Position numbers and translations under genes: made by a program
Shown: one piece after another, positions 1-7,986 of the stretch
Numbering within the stretch: position 1 is the first letter of the stretch
How the letters are laid out: each line of letters begins with the position of its first letter
DNA from: an uncultured Mitsuokella sp.
GTDB lineage: Bacteria; Bacillota; Negativicutes; Selenomonadales; Selenomonadaceae
Direction of reading: 5' to 3'
Length of the DNA: 41,102 nt
NCBI GenBank assembly: GCA_900770895.1
Contig: CAAGMF010000024.1
Location: 1 to 41,102 of the forward strand
The notes under the pieces: model-generated
The model's database searches: none
Seen by the model: only the letters and a program-made list of their open reading frames with translations
What the model was told of the DNA's origin: nothing

Positions 1-1092
<1,092 letters not shown>

Positions 1093-1150
1093 AGTAATTG
1101 AACATTGAACAATATCATGGTGAAATATTGCTAAGAAGGGAAATGACTAT

Positions 1151-2098
1151 ATGAGAGTTTTAATAACTGGTGGAGCTGGCTTTATCGGATCACATATAGT
1201 GCGCCAATTGGTGAATGACAATATTGACGTAGTTGTTCTTGATAATCTTATTTCTGGGCAGTTTGAACATATACCGGATGGCGTTATATTCTGGCAGGAG
1301 GATATCCGGAATAAGACGGTGCGAGAGCGGATCGCTGGTGGTCATTTCGATGCCATCGTGCACTTGGCAGCACAGATTCTCGTGGATGCATCTATACGTG
1401 ATCCGTATTTCGATGCGGATGAGAATATCATGGGACTCGTAAATGTGCTCGAGGGTGCGCGAGCTGGTGGTGTTCGGCGTGTGATTTTCCCTTCGTCGGC
1501 TGCTGTTTATGGCGATGTGGCGGAGTCGCAGTTGCCGCTGAGTGAGGATACGCCACTGGCGCCATTATCGTTCTATGGGCTGACGAAGGAGATGTCGGAG
1601 CGGTATCTTGAGCTTTATCATCGGCACTATGGGCTGGAGTACGTTGTGCTGCGCTTCGCGAATGTCTATGGCGAGCGTCAGGGTGACAAGGGCGAAGGGG
1701 GAGTCATCAGCATCTTTGCTAAGAAAGCGGCACGTGGTGAGGATATCACTATATACGGTGATGGCAACCAGACTCGTGATTTCGTCTATGCAGGCGATAT
1801 CGCGCGCGGCATCAGCCGGGCACTCGTGACCGAACATGCGAATACGGCGTATAACCTTTGCACGCAGACGGAGACGAGTCTGAATGACCTAGTAAAGATA
1901 TTCAACAGCATCCGTCAGCTGGACTGGCATGTCTCCTATGGTCCGGCTCGCGATGGGGATATATACCGCTCCTGCCTGAGCCGTGCCAAAGCGCAGCAGG
2001 GGCTGGGGTGGAGCCCTGTGATGTCCTTGCCAGAAGGGCTGAATCGTACAATGCAGTATTTTTTGACAAACAGAGCAACCAATCAGGAGACACACTGA
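1151..2098 (+). CDS. NAD-dependent sugar-nucleotide epimerase/dehydratase (GalE-like SDR)
   Basis: This 315-residue extended short-chain dehydrogenase/reductase should act on a nucleotide-activated sugar, most like UDP-glucose 4-epimerase or related enzymes. The N-terminal Rossmann motif GGAGFIGSH is at residues 7-15. Asp31-Asn32 follow the second strand and suit NAD binding. The catalytic triad is visible as the Ser pair in FPSSAAVYG (residues 113-121) and Tyr142-x3-Lys146. Length is normal for the family. The start ATG is preceded by a GAAGGGA ribosome site. It sits between a surface acyltransferase and a small RHH protein, which supports a role in glycan precursor synthesis. Exact substrate is unknown. 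Its base composition is intermediate between the AT-rich acyltransferase and the GC-rich core genes. Confidence 0.88.
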   Translation: MRVLITGGAGFIGSHIVRQLVNDNIDVVVLDNLISGQFEHIPDGVIFWQEDIRNKTVRERIAGGHFDAIVHLAAQILVDASIRDPYFDADENIMGLVNVLEGARAGGVRRVIFPSSAAVYGDVAESQLPLSEDTPLAPLSFYGLTKEMSERYLELYHRHYGLEYVVLRFANVYGERQGDKGEGGVISIFAKKAARGEDITIYGDGNQTRDFVYAGDIARGISRALVTEHANTAYNLCTQTETSLNDLVKIFNSIRQLDWHVSYGPARDGDIYRSCLSRAKAQQGLGWSPVMSLPEGLNRTMQYFLTNRATNQETH

Positions 2099-2107
2099 GG
2101 TGATGAT

Positions 2108-2275
2108 ATGTTTGTGGTCAAGCAGAATTCAGAGATGGTGAACAAGACGTTCCGTATGCCGGTAGAGCTGGTGGAGCGGCTGACCGCGGTGGCCAAATCA
2201 CAGAATATTTCGGTGAATAATCTGGTGCAGCAGTGTTGCGAGTATGCGCTGGATGATATGAAAAAAGATCGATGA
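2108..2275 (+). CDS. Small ribbon-helix-helix (Arc-like) protein, 55 aa
   Basis: This short gene begins 9 bases after the epimerase stop, with a GAGGTG ribosome site overlapping that stop codon, so translation is probably coupled. The 55-residue product has the Arc/MetJ-type ribbon-helix-helix pattern: a short N-terminal strand (KTFRMP, residues 13-18) followed by two helices (ELVERLTAVAKSQ and SVNNLVQQCCEYALDD). Proteins of this size and pattern bind DNA as dimers and often serve as antitoxins or plasmid and element repressors. No toxin partner is adjacent. It ends in a basic tail (KKDR). Function beyond DNA binding is not determined. Confidence 0.75.
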   Translation: MFVVKQNSEMVNKTFRMPVELVERLTAVAKSQNISVNNLVQQCCEYALDDMKKDR

Positions 2276-2377
2276 ACGGACAATCCATCAGGGGAGAACA
2301 GAAAAGGTAGACTGTCTATCACTGATTTGCGAGAATAGTAAATGTAATCATACTGTTGCATGAGTAGCGATATTTCA

Positions 2378-2406
2378 TTGCAGAAAAGTCAGCCGTATGA
2401 TATTAT
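2378..2406 (+). promoter_or_regulatory. Sigma-A type promoter for the Rpn-family gene
   Basis: TTGCAG (2378-2383) and TATTAT (2401-2406) are separated by exactly 17 bases. The predicted transcript starts near 2413, just upstream of the GGAGG at 2431. This favours the ATG at 2444 over the ATG at 2360 as the start of the next gene, because 2360 lies upstream of the promoter. Confidence 0.6.
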
Positions 2407-2443
2407 ACTGGTGTATATAGGTATAGGCTCGGAGGTGTATGAG

Positions 2444-3280
2444 ATGGACGCCGTTGGGACTGCAGACGAGGAAAGGGACCGGCATCAGCGTGCTTTGCGT
2501 ATTGTCAAGCGATTCCGTCTGATGGATGATGATTTCATGAAACGCTGTCTCAGGGGCAATACGGAGGCAGTAGCCTGTATCCTGCAGATTATATTGAAAA
2601 AGCCTGATCTCAGGGTGCTTTCGGTGATTATCGAAGATACGATTCCCAGCCTGCATGGCCGAGGAATTCGACTAGATGTCCATGCGACAGACGATCGGCA
2701 GCGCGAGTATGATATCGAGATCCAGCGCAGTGATAAAGGTGCCGGGCGTATGCGGGCTCGGTTCAACAGTAGTCTTTTGGATCTGGACAGTCTGCCGAAA
2801 GGCGATGAACCGGAGAAGCTGCCCGAAACGTATGTCATATTCATCACTGAAAATGACGTATTATCGCATGGCCTGCCGCTCTATCATATCGAGCGAATTA
2901 TAACCGAGTTGCAAGAAAGATTCAGTGATGGAGAGCATATCATCTATGTCAATGGCGCTTATCAAGGGGATGACGAAGTCGGTCAGCTGATGAGCGATTT
3001 TCGTAGCCGCGACTATCGGCAAATGCACTTTGAGCCGCTAAGAGAGACCGTACAACGCTTTAAGGAGAATCCGGAAGAGGTGAGCAATATGTGCAAAGAG
3101 ATTGAAGACTGGATGAGAGATGAACGTGCAGAAGGGCTTGCACAGGGCGAGAAGAATGGCGAGAATAAGACTATCCTTGCCATGTTGAAACACGGCATGC
3201 CGGCTGATACCATAGCGCAGATTGTTGGCTGGACGAATGAAAAAGTTCGCGAGCTGGGCCGACTCAATGGGGTTCTTTGA
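2444..3280 (+). CDS. Rpn/PD-(D/E)XK nuclease family protein (putative transposase/recombination-promoting nuclease)
   Basis: This 278-residue protein belongs to the Rpn family (PD-(D/E)XK nucleases annotated as putative transposases). The diagnostic core is the Asp in RLDVHATD followed by REYDIEIQRSD, which supplies the D...E-x-Q catalytic signature. C-terminal to it are the usual family blocks: a stretch around LPETYVIFITEND and a charged helical tail rich in Glu and Lys ending in a helix-turn-helix-like segment (MPADTIAQIVGWTNEKVREL). The ATG at 2444 is chosen because GGAGG lies 8 bases upstream and a good promoter ends at 2406. No terminal inverted repeats or target-site duplication are seen, so mobility is not shown. 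A strong terminator follows. Its terminator arm abuts the broken toxin gene, suggesting that this unit displaced the toxin. Confidence 0.85.
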   Translation: MDAVGTADEERDRHQRALRIVKRFRLMDDDFMKRCLRGNTEAVACILQIILKKPDLRVLSVIIEDTIPSLHGRGIRLDVHATDDRQREYDIEIQRSDKGAGRMRARFNSSLLDLDSLPKGDEPEKLPETYVIFITENDVLSHGLPLYHIERIITELQERFSDGEHIIYVNGAYQGDDEVGQLMSDFRSRDYRQMHFEPLRETVQRFKENPEEVSNMCKEIEDWMRDERAEGLAQGEKNGENKTILAMLKHGMPADTIAQIVGWTNEKVRELGRLNGVL

Positions 3281-3295
3281 GATATGAAGACAGCA

Positions 3296-3345
3296 AACGA
3301 GCGACAGAGGAGATGCAGAAGATATCTCTCTGTCGCTCGTTTTTT
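3296..3345 (+). terminator. Intrinsic terminator after the Rpn-family gene
   Basis: A 14-bp perfect stem is formed by AACGAGCGACAGAG (3296-3309) and its complement at 3328-3341, followed by a T run (3340-3345). The right arm and T run coincide with the last recognisable toxin codons on the other strand. Confidence 0.85.
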
Positions 3346-3396
3346 AACTAATTTGAAATCTTTTTTGAACTGGAGTGAGTAACGAATGTTAAGCAT
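3336..3396 (-). pseudogene. Truncated YafQ/RelE-family toxin remnant
   Basis: On the minus strand, 24 bases after the antitoxin stop, an ATG at 3396 with a proper GGAAGG ribosome site opens a frame reading MLNIRYSLQFKKDFKLVKKR. This is the typical N-terminus of YafQ/RelE-type mRNA interferase toxins, which are about 90 residues long. Homology stops after about 20 residues at roughly 3336. The frame then continues into the antisense of the Rpn gene's terminator and 3' end, with no toxin-like sequence and none of the catalytic C-terminal residues. The remnant therefore cannot encode an active toxin. The junction with the Rpn unit suggests replacement or deletion, inferred from position only. 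Confidence 0.7.
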
Positions 3397-3420
3397 TTAT
3401 ATCCTTCCAGAGTTCATAGT

Positions 3421-3738
3421 TCATTCCAGCTCGATGTCCTCCTTGGGCAGAGAGGAAAGGTCAATGCCATTCTTGGCGGCGACTTCCTCGAAGGGAACTG
3501 TTTTTGCAGGATTATAGTCTTTCAGTCGCTCCTCAGCGGTGTGGAGCAGTTCGGCATCGTATACGCGCTCGATCAGGGCATTGTAATCATCTGGGGAAAG
3601 CAGGACGCATTCTGGCTCATTGTTTTTCAGGACAATGGTCGGACCGGATTTTTTCACTTCTGCAAAAATCTTGCTGGCTTTTCCTCGGTTGAAAGCCGTC
3701 AGAGGAACCGTCGGATGCAGGGGCTGTAAATTTACCAT
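3421..3738 (-). CDS. Phd/YefM-family antitoxin, toxin partner broken
   Basis: This 105-residue protein has the Phd/YefM antitoxin pattern. An N-terminal DNA-binding region carries FNRGKASKIFAEVKKSG, then comes the conserved core PTIVLKNNEPECVLLSPDDYNAL, and then an acidic, extended C-terminal tail of the kind that wraps the toxin. The ribosome site AAAAGGAGGT lies about 6 bases before the ATG. It would bind its own promoter as a repressor; an inverted repeat overlaps that promoter (3799-3824). The toxin gene normally found downstream is reduced to about 20 codons. The antitoxin now stands alone and could survive as a regulator or as an anti-toxin against related toxins. Confidence 0.85.
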   Translation of the reverse strand: MVNLQPLHPTVPLTAFNRGKASKIFAEVKKSGPTIVLKNNEPECVLLSPDDYNALIERVYDAELLHTAEERLKDYNPAKTVPFEEVAAKNGIDLSSLPKEDIELE

Positions 3739-3787
3739 AGGTTAGACCTCCTTTTTCTTCAGTTTAGCAAAAAGAGAAGAAAATATC

Positions 3788-3824
3788 AATATATTTGTCG
3801 TTCTTTTCGTTGTAAAAAAGAACG
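3788..3824 (-). promoter_or_regulatory. Antitoxin promoter with overlapping inverted repeat (candidate operator)
   Basis: On the minus strand, TTTACA (3811-3816) and TATATT (3788-3793) are 17 bases apart, a good sigma-A promoter for the antitoxin. A perfect 9-bp inverted repeat, CGTTCTTTT (3799-3807) and AAAAGAACG (3816-3824), covers the spacer and -35 box. This fits autorepression by the Phd/YefM protein. Confidence 0.6.
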
Positions 3825-3954
3825 AGGCGCATGCATGTACATTACTTTAGGTGATATTTGTCCTGATGGATTGTACATGTCTACTGACACAGGACTAAAT
3901 AGCGGCACGAAAAGCAGAAAGTGTAAATTTTTCCTAGAAATTTGTAAAAAGTAC

Positions 3955-3983
3955 TTGACATGAGTGGATATAGAGCGTATATT
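3955..3983 (+). promoter_or_regulatory. Strong sigma-A promoter of the T-box transcript
   Basis: The consensus -35 TTGACA (3955-3960) and TATATT (3978-3983) are separated by 17 bases. The transcript would start near 3990 and run through the T-box leader into the MFS gene. Confidence 0.85.
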
Positions 3984-3989
3984 GTACAC

Positions 3990-4327
3990 ATCGACGCGAT
4001 ACAAGTTGTAAAGTTGTAAACGCGCCACATAGGAAAAATCCGATGACGGGAAAGAGTAATCCCTGTGGAAGCTAAGAGAGAGCCGCCATTTGCTGGGAGG
4101 CGGCAGTGAAAGCAGAGACGAAAATCATCCCGGAGGAGCGAGGCTGAACAGATATCGGTAAGCCGAGACGTTTTCCCCACGTTACCGGGGACGCGTATGG
4201 TAGTACGTTGCAGGAGCTTGTCTTCTTCCTTGGTGTACGCCGCACGTGACAGAGTGCCAGCATACGCTGGAAGATGGGTGGTAACACGGAAATAAGAGTC
4301 CGTCCCTTTGCGGGGGCGGACTTTTTT
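3990..4327 (+). promoter_or_regulatory. T-box leader, proposed isoleucine (AUC) specifier, with terminator/antiterminator
   Basis: This long leader has the T-box parts in order. Stem I carries an AGTA motif (4054-4057), the AGAGAG bulge, and a distal stem GCCGCC/GGCGGC. The specifier-loop strand is GAAAATCA. The T-box sequence TGGGTGGTAACACGG is at 4275-4289. An antiterminator can pair ACGGA (4285-4290 region) with TCCGT (4299-4303). A competing terminator has 9-bp stem 4298-4306/4313-4321 and a T run to 4327. Uncharged tRNA binding should favour antitermination. Aligning the loop to the usual pattern puts AUC (4124-4126, Ile, followed by A) as specifier; AAU (Asn, 4123-4125) is the alternative. 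The leader controls an MFS transporter rather than a synthetase. Confidence 0.85.
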
Positions 4328-4364
4328 GTTTTTCATGCCACAGGTTATTTTGGGAGGAATCATC

Positions 4365-5690
4365 ATGGAAGCAGAACTCGATTTAAAAGCGCTGACTCGA
4401 AAACGGGATTTCCGCATCATTTTGCCCGTATTTCTGGTCTCTATCATCGCTTGCCTGGACCGCGTCAATATTTCCTATGCGGCTCTGACGATGAAGCAGG
4501 ATCTGGGCTGGCTGACACCGGAGATATACGGTGCTGGTGCGGGTATTTTCTTTGCCGGGTATCTGCTGCTCGAGATTCCGGGCTCCCTGATCGCGGCGCG
4601 GTTCTCTGCATCGAAGTGGATTGCGCGCATCATGTTCACCTGGGGACTTGTTTGCGTGTTCATGGCGTTCATGCATACACAGACGGAGTTCTACCTCTGC
4701 CGCTTCCTGCTGGGCGCCTGGGAGGCCAGCCTGTATCCGGTCATCTATTCGGTGCTGTTCCCGCGCTGGTTCATGGGGCCGGAGCGTGCCCGGGCTACGA
4801 GCCTGATGCTGGGCTCGCTGCTGCTGGCGAATATCATCGGCGCTCCGCTGTCCGGTGTCCTGCTCCAGACTTCTTTCTTCGGCATGCATGGCTGGCAGGA
4901 GCTGTTCATCATCGAGGCAGTGCCGGCGCTCATGTTCTCGGTATTCTTTTTCTTCTTCATCAAGGATCGTCCGGACCAGGCGAGTTGGCTGAGCGATGCG
5001 GAGAAGGAGTATCTGACGAAAGGCTATGAGGCGGAGAAGGCCGCCATGCAGAAGAAGCAGAAGTACACGGTTCTCCAGGCTTTCAAAGATCCGAAAGTCC
5101 TGCGTCTCTGCCTGATCTATTTCCTCTGGGTCGTTGGTTTCTGGGGCTTCTATTTCTGGATGCCGACCGTTCTGAAAGGTCTGTCCGGCTGGTCGACGCA
5201 GCTCCTCGGCGGTGCAATCGCGCTGCCGATGACGGCCGCTCTCGTCGTGCAGCTGATTATCGGTTGGTCTTCGTCGAAAACTGGTGACAAGGTCTGGCAT
5301 GTGGCCGGCGCTCTCTTTGTCGGCTCGGTCGGTCTGGCGCTGTCGCCGCTGGCCACGGATACGACGGTAGCCCTCGTACTGATCTGCCTCTCGGCTATAG
5401 GTATCCATGCCTCCATGGGCGTCTGGTGGACGATACCGACGACGTTCCTGACGGGCCCGGCAGCAGCTGGCTCCATCGCACTGATCAATTCCTGCGGCAA
5501 TCTCGGCGGCTGGGTCGGTCCGTATATGATGGGCTGGATCAAGACGAACACGGGTGCTTTCGACCTCGGTTACTACATCATGGGCGGAGCGATGTTCGTG
5601 GCAGCTTTGCTGGTTCTTACTATTAAATATGGTTTCGGATTTAAGAAAGCCGAAGAGGTTGAGGAAGAGGTCGAGCCGGCGGCAGAGTGA
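4365..5690 (+). CDS. MFS transporter, anion:cation symporter (ACS) type, T-box regulated
   Basis: This 441-residue, 12-helix major facilitator has the features of the anion:cation symporter family. An N-terminal LDRVNISYAA segment is followed by a long first loop, then YLLLEIPGSLIAAR, then RFLLGAWEASLYPVIYSVLFPRWF. A basic central loop with DRPDQASWL separates the two six-helix halves, and the C-terminus is acidic. The start ATG at 4365 is preceded by GGGAGGA; the frame extends further upstream but runs into the T-box terminator. Most characterised family members take up organic anions such as sugar acids, tartrate or aromatic carboxylates. Control by an amino-acid-sensing T-box instead suggests an amino acid, or a carboxylate related to branched-chain metabolism, as substrate. 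The substrate itself is not readable. Confidence 0.85.
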   Translation: MEAELDLKALTRKRDFRIILPVFLVSIIACLDRVNISYAALTMKQDLGWLTPEIYGAGAGIFFAGYLLLEIPGSLIAARFSASKWIARIMFTWGLVCVFMAFMHTQTEFYLCRFLLGAWEASLYPVIYSVLFPRWFMGPERARATSLMLGSLLLANIIGAPLSGVLLQTSFFGMHGWQELFIIEAVPALMFSVFFFFFIKDRPDQASWLSDAEKEYLTKGYEAEKAAMQKKQKYTVLQAFKDPKVLRLCLIYFLWVVGFWGFYFWMPTVLKGLSGWSTQLLGGAIALPMTAALVVQLIIGWSSSKTGDKVWHVAGALFVGSVGLALSPLATDTTVALVLICLSAIGIHASMGVWWTIPTTFLTGPAAAGSIALINSCGNLGGWVGPYMMGWIKTNTGAFDLGYYIMGGAMFVAALLVLTIKYGFGFKKAEEVEEEVEPAAE

Positions 5691-5722
5691 TTCCGGCTGA
5701 AGCGGTATATAATAATGAAGGG

Positions 5723-5751
5723 GGAGGGCTGCGAGACGGCAGCTCTCCTTT
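5723..5751 (+). terminator. Weak intrinsic terminator candidate after the MFS gene
   Basis: A 10-bp stem (5723-5732 with 5739-5748, one G-T pair) is followed by only a short TTT run. It lies between the MFS stop and the next promoter, so it may end the T-box transcript, but the T run is poor. Confidence 0.4.
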
Positions 5752-5802
5752 CGCGTATGAGGGGGGGCGGGGAAGGCTTGGATAAAAAACGTTGTCAAAT
5801 AT

Positions 5803-5831
5803 TTGCTTTATCGGGTAATGTGTGCTATAAT
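5803..5831 (+). promoter_or_regulatory. Promoter of the yerC-his operon
   Basis: TTGCTT (5803-5808) and a perfect TATAAT (5826-5831) are 17 bases apart. This promoter lies within the longest open frame of the regulator gene, which rules out starts upstream of it and supports the TTG at 5890. Confidence 0.75.
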
Positions 5832-5862
5832 ACAAACAATTTCACTAACTAAAGCGATAAAG
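5806..5862. promoter_or_regulatory. Inverted repeat CTTTATCG/CGATAAAG flanking the his-operon start (candidate operator)
   Basis: CTTTATCG at 5806-5813 (overlapping the -35 box) and its exact complement CGATAAAG at 5855-5862 (in the leader) flank the -10 box, 41 bases apart. They could be two operator half-sites for the adjacent TrpR-family protein or the arms of a looped complex. No functional evidence exists in the sequence. Confidence 0.35.
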
Positions 5863-5889
5863 ATTAAAAGCAAAAAGGAGGCAGAAGAG

Positions 5890-6213
5890 TTGGTTAATCC
5901 GAAGCTGAGGGATGAGCAGAACGATCAGCTGTGCCGGGCCGTCCTGACACTGAACAGTGTCGACGAGTGCTACCAGTTCTTTGAAGACATATGTACGATC
6001 AGCGAGCTCAAGGCGATGGCTCAGCGGCTGGAGGTGGCGCATATGCTCCGCACGGGTCATACGTATGATGATATCGTGAGCCGCACGGGAGCGAGTACCG
6101 CGACAATCAGCCGTGTGAAGCGCTGCCTGAACTATGGGGCCGATGGCTACAGCATCGTGCTGGATCGTCTCGGAGTAGGGCATGCGGATAAGACTTCGCC
6201 GGCCAGGGAATGA
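5890..6213 (+). CDS. YerC/TrpR-family transcriptional repressor (HisR-like)
   Basis: This 107-residue protein has the YerC/YecD branch of the TrpR fold, an all-helical DNA-binding domain. The helix-turn-helix is DDIVSRTGASTATISRVKRCL, starting near residue 58, preceded by the conserved SELKAMAQRLEVAHML block. The TTG at 5890 is chosen as start because AGGAGG (5876-5881) sits 8 bases upstream and the frame's more distal starts overlap the promoter. It is directly followed by hisZ, 17 bases downstream, in the same operon. YerC/HisR regulators in Gram-positive relatives are associated with repression of histidine biosynthesis and transport. The position here makes that role very likely, with autoregulation. 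Confidence 0.85.
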   Translation: MVNPKLRDEQNDQLCRAVLTLNSVDECYQFFEDICTISELKAMAQRLEVAHMLRTGHTYDDIVSRTGASTATISRVKRCLNYGADGYSIVLDRLGVGHADKTSPARE

Positions 6214-6230
6214 CAGGGAGATTTTATCAG

Positions 6231-7415
6231 ATGGAAAAAGACAAGAACGTATGGGAAATACCGTATGGCATGCGTGACTACCTGCCGGATGAGGCGGCAG
6301 CGAAGCGGGCGCTGGAGACAAAGATCGCCCGGTTGTTCCTCGACTGGGGCTACGATGAGGTCGTGACGCCGACCGTCGAGTATATGGACAATCTGACGCG
6401 CGGCAGCAGCCACTCGCTCGAGCCGCATCTGTTCCGGCTCATCGACCGTCACAACCGGACTGTAGCGCTGCGCCACGAGATGACGACGCCGATCGCGCGT
6501 CTCGTCAGCAGCCGCCTGCAGGATCAGCCGCTGCCGGTGAAGCTCTCGTATATCAGCAGCGTATTCCGCTATGAGGAGGCTCAGGCGGGGCGCCAGTGCG
6601 AGTTCTATCAGGCGGGCGTCGAGCTCATGGGGACGACGAGCGCGCAGGCGGATGCCGAGGTCATCGCTCTCGCAATCGAGTCGCTGCGTCAGTCGGGACT
6701 CAGTGATTTCCAGGTCTGCGTGGGGCAGGTCGATTTCATCAATGCGATACTCGCGCAGTACAATATCGATGATGATACGCAGTCGGCGATCCGGGCAGCG
6801 CTGGAAAAGCGCAACCTCGTCGCGCTCGGTCAGCTCGTCGATGCTCTGAAACTGCCGGATAATGCCAAGGAGGTCCTGCGCAATCTGCCGCTGCTCAATG
6901 GCGGAGCCGAGCTGCTGGACCGTGCCTATACGATGGCGCTCAATGAGCGCAGCCGCCGGGCCCTCGATAATCTCAGCGAGGTCTATCGTCTGCTGAAGGC
7001 GTATGGCGTGACGGAATATGTGCGGTTCGATCTCGGCATCATTCGCGATTTCAGCTACTATACAGGACTCGTATTCGAGATCTACGCGCCGGGGCTCGGC
7101 TTCCCGATCGCGGGAGGCGGGCGCTATGATCACCTGCTCAGCGATTTCGGGGCGGCCTGCCCGGCGACGGGATTCGCCGTCGGGATCGAGCGCATCCTCA
7201 TGGCACAGCAGTGCCAGCAGCTGCCGCGCTACAGCCCGGCACGCGATATCTATGTAGGCTATGCTGCAGCGCGTGGCGCGGAGGCGATCGAGAAGGCACG
7301 CGAGCTCCGCTCAGAGGGGCGCGTGGTGGAGCTGGCGATGATGCCGGAGAGCCGGGAGATGGCTGAGCGCTCGCAGCAGCAGCGCGGCTATGCCGAGCTC
7401 GTGTATCTGGCATGA
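6231..7415 (+). CDS. hisZ: ATP phosphoribosyltransferase regulatory subunit HisZ
   Basis: This 394-residue HisRS paralogue serves as the regulatory subunit of short-form ATP phosphoribosyltransferase. Together with HisG it catalyses and feedback-controls the first step of histidine synthesis (ATP plus PRPP). Class II synthetase-like motifs are visible: GMRDYLPDEA near the N-terminus, MTTPIARLVSS, and the motif-2-like RYEEAQAGRQCEFYQAGVE. The histidine-site block is YYTGLVFEIYAPG, and GGGRYDHLLSDFG with GFAVGIERI lie toward the end. It lacks the anticodon-binding domain of true HisRS, as expected for HisZ. The ATG at 6231 has GGGAG about 10 bases before it; an alternative ATG at 6210 overlaps the yerC stop. 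The next gene overlaps by 4 bases. Confidence 0.95.
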   Translation: MEKDKNVWEIPYGMRDYLPDEAAAKRALETKIARLFLDWGYDEVVTPTVEYMDNLTRGSSHSLEPHLFRLIDRHNRTVALRHEMTTPIARLVSSRLQDQPLPVKLSYISSVFRYEEAQAGRQCEFYQAGVELMGTTSAQADAEVIALAIESLRQSGLSDFQVCVGQVDFINAILAQYNIDDDTQSAIRAALEKRNLVALGQLVDALKLPDNAKEVLRNLPLLNGGAELLDRAYTMALNERSRRALDNLSEVYRLLKAYGVTEYVRFDLGIIRDFSYYTGLVFEIYAPGLGFPIAGGGRYDHLLSDFGAACPATGFAVGIERILMAQQCQQLPRYSPARDIYVGYAAARGAEAIEKARELRSEGRVVELAMMPESREMAERSQQQRGYAELVYLA

Positions 7416-7951
7416 TCCAGCGGATCCGGCAGTTCGTACGGGCGGTGACGGCGCGGGTGATGCAGGCGGACAGGGACTATGTGGCCCGCGTGCTGCCGGC
7501 GTCCGCATATCCCGGGGCTCAGGAGCTGTTTTACCGCATGCATCCGGCCGATCAGGTCCATGCGCTGAATGTCGCGCATACCGCGGAGCGTCTGGCGGAT
7601 GAGCGCAGGTCGGCTGCCGATAGGGACCTGCTGCGGCGGGCGGCCCTGCTACACGATGTGGGGCGGCAGAAAGGCGACCTCGATATCTGGGGCAAGGTTT
7701 TCTGCGTGCTGATGTACCACTACCTGCCGTCGCTGGCGAAGCGCTGGCAATGTGCGGCCGTCCGGTATCCCTGGCAGCTGATCGGCCATGCACTGTATGT
7801 ATATGAACATCATCCCGCCATCGGAGCGGAACGCCTGCGGCGCATCGGTATGGACGCGGAGGCGGACATCATCGTGCATCATCATGAGCGGCCGCTGCCG
7901 GAGCAGCCGGTGGAGTTGAGGCTGCTGGGCGAGGCTGATGAGCTGAACTGA
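7412..7951 (+). CDS. HD-domain phosphohydrolase embedded between hisZ and hisG
   Basis: This 179-residue protein contains an HD metal-dependent phosphohydrolase domain. His50 lies in ADQVHALNVA, the His81-Asp82 pair in ALLHDVGRQKGD, paired His133-134 in YEHHPAIGAERL, and a His cluster 156-158 in IIVHHHER. This gives the metal-binding H...HD...H...H pattern. It overlaps the hisZ stop by 4 bases (ATGA), so it is translationally coupled, and hisG begins 35 bases later. Family members hydrolyse nucleotides, phosphomonoesters or signalling nucleotides. Its placement in the his operon, where no histidinol-phosphatase is found, makes a histidine-related phosphatase a testable idea. Housekeeping nucleotide hydrolysis is equally possible. 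Confidence 0.8.
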   Translation: MIQRIRQFVRAVTARVMQADRDYVARVLPASAYPGAQELFYRMHPADQVHALNVAHTAERLADERRSAADRDLLRRAALLHDVGRQKGDLDIWGKVFCVLMYHYLPSLAKRWQCAAVRYPWQLIGHALYVYEHHPAIGAERLRRIGMDAEADIIVHHHERPLPEQPVELRLLGEADELN

Positions 7952-7986
7952 GCGTTATGGAATCATATAGAATCATGGAGGTATTT

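Noticed and set aside
2276..3345. Treating the Rpn-family gene as a complete insertion sequence
   Set aside because: No terminal inverted repeats or target-site duplications could be found around it, so only the gene is annotated.
4383..5798. Long minus-strand frame (471 codons) opposite the MFS gene
   Set aside because: It is a codon-bias shadow: rich in Arg, Gln and His, no recognisable domain, no ribosome site, and fully opposite a clear 12-helix transporter.
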